Assembly: GCA_035545535.1 (NCBI GenBank) | Contig: DASZYF010000154.1 | Span: forward strand, 1 to 21,295 | Direction of reading: 5' to 3' | DNA length: 21,295 bases | Origin: DASZYF01 sp035545535 | GTDB lineage: Bacteria > Actinomycetota > Actinomycetes > Mycobacteriales > CAJCIY01 | In this document: positions 1-9,200 of the stretch, one piece after another | How the letters are laid out: each line of letters opens with the position of its first letter | How positions within the stretch are numbered: the stretch's first letter is position 1 | Translations under genes and position numbers: made by a program | The notes under the pieces: generated by a model | What the model saw: only the letters and a program-made list of their open reading frames with translations | The model's database searches: none | What the model was told of the DNA's origin: nothing

Positions 1-1340
1 GAACCGGCGGAGGCGCGGTGACGCCCATCCAGGGTGGCGGAGGCAGCACCGCGGCCGTGCCGAGCGGCGCGGCGCCGACGGGCGCGGCCGGGAACAGCAA
101 GGCGAGCGGCCCGAACACGGCGTCCGACCGCGGCGTCACGCCCACCGAGATCGAGATCGGCAACATCGTGACCACCGGTGGCCCGTTCGGTCCTGACCAG
201 TTCTCCGTCTCGCGCTACGGAGCGCAGGCCTACTTCCAGGCGCTCAACGCGCGGGGCGGCATCAACGGTCGCAAGGTCAACTTCCTGCCGTGCCCCGACA
301 GCAGCGGCACCACCGACGGCGCGTCCAGCTGCGTGCACCAGCTGATCGACCAGTCGAAGGTGTTCGCGTTCGTCGGCAACAACATCTTCCAGTACGGCGG
401 CGCGGACTACGTCAACAGCCAGGACGTCCCCGACATCGGCGGGCAGCCGATCGACAAGGTGTACTACCAGTACCCGCACCTCTACACGATCCTCGGATCC
501 GGCACCGCGCGGGACGGCACGCACCTCGGCACGGATGGGCAGAACTACTACACCGACGAGGCCGGTCTCTTCTTCAAGCAGAAGTACGGCGTGACCAAGG
601 TCGGTGTCGTGTACTACGACCAGGCCAGCTCCAAGTACGGCGCCGACCAGGCCAGCAAGGGCTTCGAGACCGCCGGCCTGCAGGTGAAGGAGTACTCGGT
701 CAACCTCGGCCTGCCGAACTTCGCCTCGACCGTCGCGCAGATGCAGAACGACGGCGTCGACATGGTGAACGACGCGCTGGACGTCAACGGCAACCAGAAG
801 CTCTGCCAGGCGATGGAGGCGAACGGCAGCTTCATCAGCAAGGTGAAGGTGAAGCTCTCGACGATCTCCATCTGGACGCAGCAGGTCGGCAGCCAGTTCT
901 CCGGCACGCCGAAGTGCCAGGCGATCATGTTCAGCAGCGGCAAGTCGGCCAACTTCGACGACCCCAACGCCAACGCCCAGGTCGCCGCGTTCCAGGCGGC
1001 GATGACCAAGTACTACCCGTCGCTGCGGCCCAAGGAGGCGCAGTGGATGCTCGAGGGCTGGGCCGCGGCCGACTGGTTCACCTCCGCCGCGCAGTCGTGC
1101 GGCGCCAACCTCACCCGCGTGTGCGTCGAGCACTGGCTCAACACGCAGACGTCGCTGTCCGCGCACGGGCTGCTCGACCCGTCGATCAGCTTCATCAAGC
1201 GGACGCCGGCGCAGCAGCAGGGCACGTCGCGCCAGTGCATCGGCGCCGTGCAGTGGGACGTGACGAAGAACGTGTGGGCCACGCGCGCTGACCCGAACAA
1301 GGACTGCTACACCGCGCAGGGCTACGGCTACGCGCTCTGA
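1..1340 (+). CDS. ABC transporter substrate-binding protein, Leu/Ile/Val (Peripla_BP_6) type, 5' end outside window
   Basis: This is the solute-binding component of a branched-chain amino acid (Liv)-type ABC importer. It would capture its ligand outside the membrane; the ligand cannot be read from sequence. The frame is open from position 3, and the first in-frame GTG (18) lies inside a Gly/Ala/Ser/Pro-rich linker. The true start with its lipoprotein signal is therefore upstream of the window. After the linker comes the family opening GVTPTEIEIGNIV, then the first lobe with NARGGINGRKV, typical of receptor-like Peripla_BP_6 proteins. At least eight cysteines are spread through the mature part (for example CPDSSG, SSCVHQ, KLCQAM, PKCQAI, RQCIGA and KDCYTAQ), which suggests disulfides in an exported protein. 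The C-terminus looks complete. No permease or ATPase gene follows, so partners may be upstream. Only 30 bp separate it from the next gene. The family is clear; the substrate is unknown. Confidence 0.88.
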   Translation, partial: TGGGAVTPIQGGGGSTAAVPSGAAPTGAAGNSKASGPNTASDRGVTPTEIEIGNIVTTGGPFGPDQFSVSRYGAQAYFQALNARGGINGRKVNFLPCPDSSGTTDGASSCVHQLIDQSKVFAFVGNNIFQYGGADYVNSQDVPDIGGQPIDKVYYQYPHLYTILGSGTARDGTHLGTDGQNYYTDEAGLFFKQKYGVTKVGVVYYDQASSKYGADQASKGFETAGLQVKEYSVNLGLPNFASTVAQMQNDGVDMVNDALDVNGNQKLCQAMEANGSFISKVKVKLSTISIWTQQVGSQFSGTPKCQAIMFSSGKSANFDDPNANAQVAAFQAAMTKYYPSLRPKEAQWMLEGWAAADWFTSAAQSCGANLTRVCVEHWLNTQTSLSAHGLLDPSISFIKRTPAQQQGTSRQCIGAVQWDVTKNVWATRADPNKDCYTAQGYGYAL

Positions 1341-1358
1341 GCGGAGCGGTCATCCGCG

Positions 1359-1364
1359 TACTCT
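1359..1364 (+). promoter_or_regulatory. Candidate -10 box (TACTCT) for a leaderless mRNA starting at the 1371 GTG
   Basis: A TANNNT hexamer ends 6 nt before the GTG at 1371, and no Shine-Dalgarno sequence is visible there. In actinobacteria this spacing puts the transcription start at the start codon itself. Three other starts in the window show the same arrangement. No good -35 is evident. Confidence 0.45.
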
Positions 1365-1370
1365 CCGCGC

Positions 1371-2060
1371 GTGGGCAAGCGTGAGCTCCGCACGACGCGC
1401 AAGCTCCTGCGGGCGCGGTGGTTGGTGCCCGGCGGGGTGGTGGTCGTCGGTGGGGTCGTCGCCGGAGTCCTCCTGTCCGACAGCAACAACCACCGGAGCT
1501 CGGGTCAGCCGTCGGCGGCCCAGTCGGGCACCGGCGTCGTCGTGAGCGGCGCCGCGGGACAGCTGCAACAGCTGCTGCACCGGGCCGAGCAGCGCGCGTA
1601 CCACGCGACGTACTCCGTGACGGGGGGAGCGAAGGTCGTCGGCACGCTGACGATCGAGGTGTGGCACGCGGCGCCGAGCGCTCGTGAGGACACGGTCGTC
1701 GCGAACGGCACGAGCACGGCGCGCACGGAGACGCTCACCGACGGCAAGAGCGGGGAGACGTGCCGCCGTACGGACGGTCCGTGGACGTGCACACCCCTGC
1801 CGGCCGCCGACGCGGCGGAGGCCGGCGGTGTCGCGACCCGGATCGTCGCGTCGCTCGCCGGTCATCAGGTCGCGGTGAGCACCGAGACCGTGTCCGGTGA
1901 GCCGGCCCAGTGCTTCGCCGTCGCCGAGGCGGGCGGGCCGAAGGTCTGCGTCGACTCGCACGGCATCCCGCTGCTCCTCTCGGACGCGGACGTGACGTAC
2001 CTGCGCACCGCGCTCAGCACCGAGGTCGATGCAGCGGTCTTCACACCGCCGAGCGGGTGA
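1371..2060 (+). CDS. Membrane-anchored extracytoplasmic four-cysteine protein, paralog of the 13043-13774 product
   Basis: I do not recognise a named family for this 229-aa protein. A basic N-terminus (MGKRELRTTRKLLRARW) is followed by one hydrophobic segment at about residues 17-35 and a Ser/Gly/Gln-rich linker, so the C-terminal ~165 residues should face outside. That domain begins near AYHATYSV and continues with a strand-rich TLTIEVWHAAPSAREDT. It carries two cysteine pairs (GETC...WTC and AQCFAV...VCVD) and ends in VFTPPSG. The same landmarks in the same order, including all four cysteines, occur in the protein at 13043-13774, so the two are paralogs. The pattern 'YHAxYxV ... W..pP..R.DT' faintly recalls LolA/RseB/LppX-like half-barrel proteins that hold lipids or mature polypeptides; that is only a guess. 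The GTG start is supported by the TACTCT box 6 nt upstream. The gene precedes the secreted-protein operon by 150 bp. Confidence 0.85.
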   Translation: MGKRELRTTRKLLRARWLVPGGVVVVGGVVAGVLLSDSNNHRSSGQPSAAQSGTGVVVSGAAGQLQQLLHRAEQRAYHATYSVTGGAKVVGTLTIEVWHAAPSAREDTVVANGTSTARTETLTDGKSGETCRRTDGPWTCTPLPAADAAEAGGVATRIVASLAGHQVAVSTETVSGEPAQCFAVAEAGGPKVCVDSHGIPLLLSDADVTYLRTALSTEVDAAVFTPPSG

Positions 2061-2109
2061 ACGCGGCGCGACCGGACGCGCAACGGTGATGATCGTTGTT
2101 CTGTTGGGC

Positions 2110-2139
2110 TTCCCATGTGTCCGGTTTTGGGTCTATCGT
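2110..2139 (+). promoter_or_regulatory. Candidate promoter of the secreted-protein operon
   Basis: The 150-bp gap between 2060 and 2210 contains a visible drop in GC at about 2086-2140. Within it, TTCCCA (2110-2115) and TATCGT (2134-2139) are 18 bp apart, and each matches the -35/-10 consensus at 4 of 6 positions. This would give a leader of about 65 nt before the ATG at 2210. The match is weak. Confidence 0.3.
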
Positions 2140-2209
2140 CCCCGCGGCTGGAGAGGGAGCCGTCGGCCACGCGGAGGTCGGCGGTTCCAGCCACGAGGGG
2201 GTGGGGCCG

Positions 2210-3214
2210 ATGGGCTGGCGCGGCCCCGCACGCCGCCGGCACCGCACGCGAGCACTCATCGCACTGGCCGCGGCCGGTGCGCTCGCCCTGGTCCCGGCAA
2301 CCTCAGCCACCGGTTCCGGTCCTCAGGACCTGACGTTCACCCTGTCCGGCGCGAACGGCGTCGGCAGCATCGTCAACCCCGGCCTGCCCTGCGCCAGCGG
2401 TGGGCAGGGCAGCTACCGCGACTACACCGTCGCCGCCCCGCTGCCGAGCGGCGTGCTGTCGAACCTCACCGGCGACCTGCGCGCCTCGCTCGACGTCCAG
2501 CACGACGGCGTCGAGCCGCCGGTCGGCCCGGTGACGACCAACGCGTTCCTGCTCGGCAGCGTCAGCCACGTCACGCTGTCGAACCAGCGCGGCACCGTGC
2601 AGCTCGTGCTGACGTCGGGCACCTGCGCGAAGCCGACCCTGCCGTTCGACGGCACGACCGTCGGACCCGCGACCGTCACGTGGGCCGTCGACCCGACGTC
2701 GCCGAGCAACAGCGGCTCGTACCGCGGTTCCTCCGGCTCCGGGACGCTGCAGCTGCAGGCCGGCGTCGCGCCGGGCGCCGACAACCCGTGGTCGATGTCG
2801 AGCAAGGGCAAGATCACCGTCCTGCAGCCGGCGCTGTCGATCAGCGTGGTCAACACGTTCTGGGGCAACCTCGGTCTCGACTACGCGCTGCGCAACGTCT
2901 CGGTCACCTACCAGATCAAGAACAGCGGGCCGGGTGATGCGTTCGGCGTCGTGCTCGCGTCGGCGACGTCACCGACCAGCGGGGTGACGCCGCTCGGACC
3001 GGCACCGCAGGCGCTCGACGACCTCGCATCGGGCGCCACCGAGAACGTCACCGTCGCCTACCACCTCGACCTGCTCCAGCCGTGCGCGCTCGTCGTCCTC
3101 GGCTGCTCCTTCAACACGAAGCTGACCGTCACGATGCCGGATGCGCTCGACGTGCCCGCGACCCAGACCGCCAGCGCGCAGGTCACCGCGCCGAACCTCC
3201 CGCCGCCGCTGTGA
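2210..3214 (+). CDS. Secreted protein with C-terminal Ig-like (DUF11/CARDB-like) domain, cotranscribed with the giant protein
   Basis: The 334-aa product has a clear Sec signal: a basic RRRHRTR stretch, a hydrophobic core LIALAAAGALALV, and a likely cut after ATSA near residue 33. The ATG at 2210 is chosen because it follows a purine-rich GAGGGGGTGGGG tract and directly precedes this signal; an in-frame GTG at 2201 is an alternative. The mature protein is rich in Ser, Thr, Gly and Val and looks all-beta. Its last ~130 residues (SVTYQIKNSGPGDAFGVVL, then LASGATENVTVAYHL) resemble DUF11/CARDB-type Ig domains, in which the conjunction NSGPGDA is typical. Cysteines at GLPC, SGTC, QPC and LGC may form disulfides. 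There is no sortase motif, lipobox or C-terminal membrane segment. Its stop overlaps the start of the 9.8-kb gene, so the two products are probably made together, perhaps as partners in one extracellular structure. The function is unknown. Confidence 0.85.
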   Translation: MGWRGPARRRHRTRALIALAAAGALALVPATSATGSGPQDLTFTLSGANGVGSIVNPGLPCASGGQGSYRDYTVAAPLPSGVLSNLTGDLRASLDVQHDGVEPPVGPVTTNAFLLGSVSHVTLSNQRGTVQLVLTSGTCAKPTLPFDGTTVGPATVTWAVDPTSPSNSGSYRGSSGSGTLQLQAGVAPGADNPWSMSSKGKITVLQPALSISVVNTFWGNLGLDYALRNVSVTYQIKNSGPGDAFGVVLASATSPTSGVTPLGPAPQALDDLASGATENVTVAYHLDLLQPCALVVLGCSFNTKLTVTMPDALDVPATQTASAQVTAPNLPPPL

Positions 3215-6200
3215 CGCACCTCAGGCGCAACCTCGCGGGCCTCGGGGTCGCGGCCTTCCTGGCCACGCTCGGAGCGGTCTTCCTGCTCTGGAACACGCCC
3301 GCGCGCGCCATCCCGATCCCCCCGGTCACCTACTCGATCATCGGATCCTCGGGCAACCACCAGATCTCGCTGCTCAACCTCCCGATCGGCCAGGTCGGCA
3401 CCTACCAGGCGCCCATCCCGGTCGACGTCGACGGCGACCTGCTGCCCGACGTCCAGGTGTCGGTCAACCTCGTCAACGTCAACGGCGTCTTCAACAACCC
3501 GCCGCAGGTCGGCGCGATCGTCGCGCCCAACATCCAGATCGACCGGCTGGTCACGACGTCCGTGCTCGGCCAGCCGTCACCGCCGCTCAAGATCCAGGTC
3601 AAGCTGACCGTCGCCGACTCCTCCGGGGGGCCGGGCACGACGCTGACGTTCGGCTACGACACGAGCCAGGGCGGATCCATCCCGACGTACTTCCACACGA
3701 TCGTCGGCGGGCTCACCAGCTTCTTCAACCCGTTGCAGGCCGTCGTCGACACGACCGGCACCGTCGTCGGCTTGAAGCCGAACATCAACGGCCTCGGCCT
3801 CGCACCGGTCGCCGCGCCCTACCAGGGCCCCCTGCACGTCATCGGCGACATCAACGCGGGCGGCACCGACGCCAACCTCGACCTCGGCTTCCGCCCGTTC
3901 CCGAGCACGGTCAACGTCAGCTACGGCACGGACTCGTCCGGCCAGCACATCACCTACGGGCACAGCTACACCGGGCAGGTCGAGCTCAACGCCGGGATCA
4001 AGCTGGCGAGCAGCACGTCGACGACGACCGTGAATGCGCGCGTCGACCGCCTGCCCAAGTCCCTCGCGATGGACCTCAACAGCGGAGGCCAGAACAGCGG
4101 CACGGTCGACCTGCGGGCGAGCCAGAACGGGCGGCTTCCCGACGTCGGGCTCAACGTCGCCACGACGGCCGCGGGCCAGCGCCCGCTCAACGCGAACGTG
4201 AGCATCGACGCGCTGCCGTCGGTCCTGCACGGGGAGTGGTCGCTGCCGACCGGCGGCCCGGCCAAGGCCGCGTTCTGCGCACCCGCGGCACCCTCCGCCA
4301 CCCCGTGCACGGCGCCGCAAGGCGCCGGCGTCGGCGTCATCCAGGCCCGCGTCACGAACTACGCCGCGAACGCGGCCCCGTTCACGCCCTACGTGCCCGA
4401 CCAGCAGCAGTTCCTGAGCTTCCAGCAGGGCGGGCACGATCCGACTGACCCGGACATGCTCATCAACGCGCGGGTCGAACGCGTGCGCCACCTCGACTTC
4501 ACGCAGACGCCCACCGGCCTCGACGCCCACGCCCAGCTCGGTGACGGTGCGCTGCCGCTGCTCGCGCACTTCGTCACCGACGGCCGCGGCGGCACCGCGC
4601 CCGGCCCGTACACGGAGGCGACCGCCACGGTGACGCCGCTGCCCAGCAGCGCGCACCTGTCGTTCCAGCTGCCGACGACGACCACGACCAGCGGCCCGCC
4701 GCCGATGTCGCTCACCTACGAGGCGTCCGACCCCGTCGACATCACCGGCGCGTTCAAGACCTATCCGGAGAAGAGCGGCGGCGCCTGCGGCACCGCGAAG
4801 ACGGTGTGCGCCAGCCTCAAGGCGTTCCACATCCCGAGCACGATCACCACGACGATCACGGCGAGCAACGGCCAGTCGCGCATCAACGTCGACAGCTCGA
4901 CGCCGGGTGCGACCGCGCTGGTCAAGCCGGACTTCATCGCCGACGCCACGCTCGGCCAGGACGACACCGCGCACCCGATCGTGGCGCACGCCCAGCTGCT
5001 CGGCCTGCCGACCGCGGTCACGATCCTCACCCACCAGGGCGCCGACGAGACGCTCGACACCGCCGAGTTCCACGCCTGCGACTGGGACACGAGCACCAAC
5101 GCGTGCGCCGCCGGTCAGACCGTCGGCAGCATCGGCGACCTGTCGTTCAACGCGCGCAACTGGCTGACCCGCCCCACCGGACTGGCCGCACCGAACCCCA
5201 CGACACCGCTGTACGCCGACGTGGAGTCGGTCGGCACGCCCGACCCGCACGTCGTCCTCTTCGAGGCCGCCGCCCGCGTCACCGACATCTCCGAGGTCGA
5301 CTACCGCAACACCGGCGGCGTTGCGGGCGTGCGCGTCCATGCGGGCGGTGCGAAGGCGTTCTCGACGCACCTCGACGCCGGCAACATCGACATAAAGCCC
5401 GACGACGCGACCACGCACCGGGTCACGGCGATCGCCGACGCGTCGATCCCGAAGCTGCCGAGCACGCTCGACCTCTGCTTCCGCCAGCCGAACAACGACA
5501 TCGCGGTCACCGGCGCCGACTACACGACGTCGTGCGAGGACAAGAACCCGTTCGGCGACGGCAACCTCACGAAGACACCGCTGACGTTCTCCTACCGCGC
5601 GAACGACCTCTTCACCATCCACACCAGCGCGAAGATCATCGACGAGGGCCCGGACTCGGCGACCGACGGCAGTGACACCAGCCCGGCCGACGACCGCACG
5701 TACAAGGGCTCCGTCGACCTCACGGACCTGCCGAAGAACGCGACGATCAACCTGCAGATGCCGCCGTCCGGCACCGAAGGTCCCGTGCGGGCGATCTACT
5801 GCTCGGGCTCGGTCCTGTCGGCCGGCAGCACCTGTCCCACCGCGGCCGCGAGCGACCCGCAGGTCAACATCGACGTCTCCGGCGCGGTCACCGACGCCTC
5901 GCTCGGCTGCGAGGACCCGCGCACCGGACCGACGGGTCCGCAGCACGACCAGCTCGCGATCTGCTTCCGCGGTCGCCTCGCGAACCTGCCGAGCCACGCC
6001 GTCCTCGACTACGACCCGACGATCGCGAAGAACAACTTCACCCTCATCACCAGCGGCGACAAGGCCATGAGCATCACCGGGTTCGGCGGCAACGCCACGA
6101 CCCCTGACTGCTCCAACATGGACGTCGCGCCGGCGCCGAACTGCTTCGAGCTCTCGGCGGTGCAGGGCACGGCCACCCCCCTCCACCCGACCGCGAAGCC

Positions 6201-9200
6201 CGACTACCTGGTGTTCGACGGCAACATCACCGACCTGCCGAAGAGCATCGTCGGCACCCTCGACGCGCCGAACACGGTCGACTTCTCCACGACGGACAAC
6301 CCGATCGGGGACATCACGGTGACGGCGCGCAACTTCCTCGCGCCCGACCCGACCCAGATCGCGCTCCCGCCACAGCGCACCGACAACCTCGGAAACCCGC
6401 TGCCGAACCCCGGGGAGCAGTTCACGTTCTTCCAGCGCGGGGACGCGTTCAAGGCGACCGGCCACGTGTCGCACCTGACGCGCGTCGGCTACACGACCGC
6501 CACCGACCCGAACGGGACGCCGCTCGACACCAAGGTCGTGCACCTCGGGTTCGGGCAGAACGACACCATCCGCGTGTACGCCGACATCGACAACGAGGGC
6601 TCGACGCCGGCGCCCGACCAGCCGCAGCACATCACCGGCGACGTCACGCTCACGAACTTCCCGACCGCCTTGGCGCTGTGCTTCCGCGGCGCGGTGACGC
6701 AGCCGGGAACGCCCAACACCGGCACGTTCTGCGACGCGAAGGCAAGCGACGGCGGCCCGACGCCGGAGCAGGGCGCGTTCCAGGTGATGAGTGACGGCAC
6801 GCCGCCCGCGGGGCTGGGCGTGCACGCGTTCTTCCGCGACCAGAACGAGTCCGACGGCACGGTGCTCTCGGGGGCGGCGGACGTGACCGGCATCCCGCGG
6901 GTGCTGCAGGGCACGTTCAGCGGTGGGCAGGCGCAGATCGCCGGCTTCGCCAACATCGATGGGAACGGCATCGGCACGACGCCCAAGGGCATCGACTCGA
7001 TCTCCGCCGAGCTGGCGAACTCCGACCTCAGCACCACGGGCTACGGGAACAACCCGCCGTGGTCGGGCAACGTCCCGTCACCGTTGGCTGCGTTCCCGGC
7101 CCCGCCCGCCGGCAACGGACAGTTCGTCTACCTCGCGGACGACTCGCGCAACGCGAACGCACCCGCGTTCCACGTGCAGGCGACGGTGCACAACCTGCAG
7201 GGCGTCACGTTCTCCGACCAGCCGTGCGCCAAGCCGGCGAGCGATGCCTCGATCGGCTACACCGCACCGCCGGACTACCCGTTCCTGCCCACCCCCGGGA
7301 ACCCCGCGCCGAACACGCCCAGCGACAACCCCGACCCGTCCTACACCTGCATCCGCGCGGACTTCACGAGCAAGACGAACGACCCGCTCGCGCTCTCTGC
7401 CGACATCAGCACGCCGACCAACCACATCGCGGTCACGAACGCGGGCCTGTCCTACATCCCGGACTTCTTCCAGGCGAACCTGGCCACGGCGCAGGCCACC
7501 GACACCGACACCTCGCAGCTGCGCCCGACGTGCGGCCCGGCCAGCGCCGCGCACGCCGACGACTGCGTGCCCGCGATGATGCGCATCGACACCGGCTACC
7601 CGACGCCCGGCCCCGCGCCGAAGCTGTTCGGCGTCGTCGAGCTCGGCAGCCCGGCCGACACGGCCAAGCTCGACAACACGCGGGCCGGCGACACCAACCT
7701 CGCCGACTCGCTCGAGGCGACGCCCACCGCCACCACGTGGAGCGCCGGCGAGAACACCGACGGCGTGCGGGTGAAGGTCGGCACCGGCGGCAAGGACCCG
7801 GCGGTGCGCGCCGCCCTGCGGCTGTCCATCCCGAAGGACATCACCGTCGACCAGTTCGCCTCGTGGAGCTGCACCGGTCCCGGTCCGGTCAAGAGCCAGT
7901 TCCCGGTGCCCGGCTCCGGCGCGCACCCCGACCTCGGGTGCCCGGACACGTCGGCGATCGGCATCAAGGCCGACCAGTACTGGTCGGCCAGCGACCTCAC
8001 GTTCCACTACACGTTGCGCGGCACCGACGACAAGCCGGCCTCGCCCGGTGACCTCACCGCGATGATCGCCGACCTCGGCACCGGCGGGCAGACGCTCGTG
8101 TCCGGCGACAACATCGACCCGGGTTCGACCGTGCCGGCCGACGCCGGGGTCCCGATCCCCGGTGAGCTCGGCCTCGGGGTGTACCTGCGCGACTTCCCGG
8201 GCGTGGGCCAGAAGTTCATCCAGCTCGAAGGCCGCACATCGCAGTCGATCAGCGCGAAGGCGCAGATCCTGCCGGCGGCCGGCACCGACGGCACTCCCAT
8301 CACCGCCACCGTGCAGAACATCCCCGCGGTCGACGGCTCGACGCCGGCGAACGGCCCGAGCTTCCGCCTGCGCGTGCAGATGGAGGGCGACCCGACCCCG
8401 CCGCCCGCGCCGCCGAGCGACGGTGGGTCGAGCATCGGTGACGCGCTGCTCTGCATCGTCTACTGCGTCAACACCGACGTGCACGTGCAGTCGGTCGCCG
8501 CGAACTTCAACTTCCACCCGCCGGCGAGCACCACGGGCCCCGCGCACGAGGTCATGGCGGTCGTCAACCAGCTCAGCAGCACGAAGAACAACGTCGAGGT
8601 CCGGGGCTTCTCCGACGTCGACGCCGGGGCGGGTCAGACCCCGGACGCGAAGATCTCGGGTGGCGCCCACGTCATCATCGATCCGCTCGACATCTCGCTG
8701 CACGTCGGCATCCCGGTCGTCGGATCGTTCGACTTCATCATGGACTCCAACGTGACGGCCGGCGCCGACATCGGGTCCAAGGACGGCTTCGACGGGACCA
8801 GCACGCCCGGCACCGCCGACTTCGTGCTCCGGCAGAACCTGCTCAAGCTGCAGCTCTCGTCGCACACGGCGAGCGACGGTCCGGGCGACCACTCGCCGTC
8901 GCAGATCGACGCCCAGATCAACCTCGAGCAGTTCCACGCGCTGCTGTTCTCGATCTTCGGCTTCCTGCCGTTCTTCGGCGGCAACCCGGTGCTGCTCGGC
9001 ATCGACTTCATCCCGCCGTCGCCGCCGTCGGTGCTCCTCACCTACCCGGACTGCACGAGCGCCGGCTTCGGCAACCGCGGCACCGTGCTGAACGCGGACG
9101 ACGGCGACTCGGCCGACGTCATCGCGTGGCCCCTCGACGACCCGCGGTTCGTGTTCTACGGGACGCTGGGCCCGGCGATCGACGTGCTCGCCCGCTTCTT

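Noticed and set aside
1341..1368. Short inverted repeat (GCGGAG/CTCCGC) between the first two genes as a terminator
   Set aside because: Only 6 bp pair across a 16-nt loop, and the candidate -10 of the next gene lies inside it. It is too weak to call.
2029..2937. A 302-codon plus-strand frame overlapping two genes
   Set aside because: The Arg/Pro/His-rich translation, without motifs, crosses the intergenic promoter region and overlaps a better gene with a signal peptide.
3082..3210. Upstream extension of the giant reading frame
   Set aside because: It lies within the 334-aa protein gene in another frame and reads as Arg-rich noise. The GTG at 3211 opens directly onto a good signal peptide.
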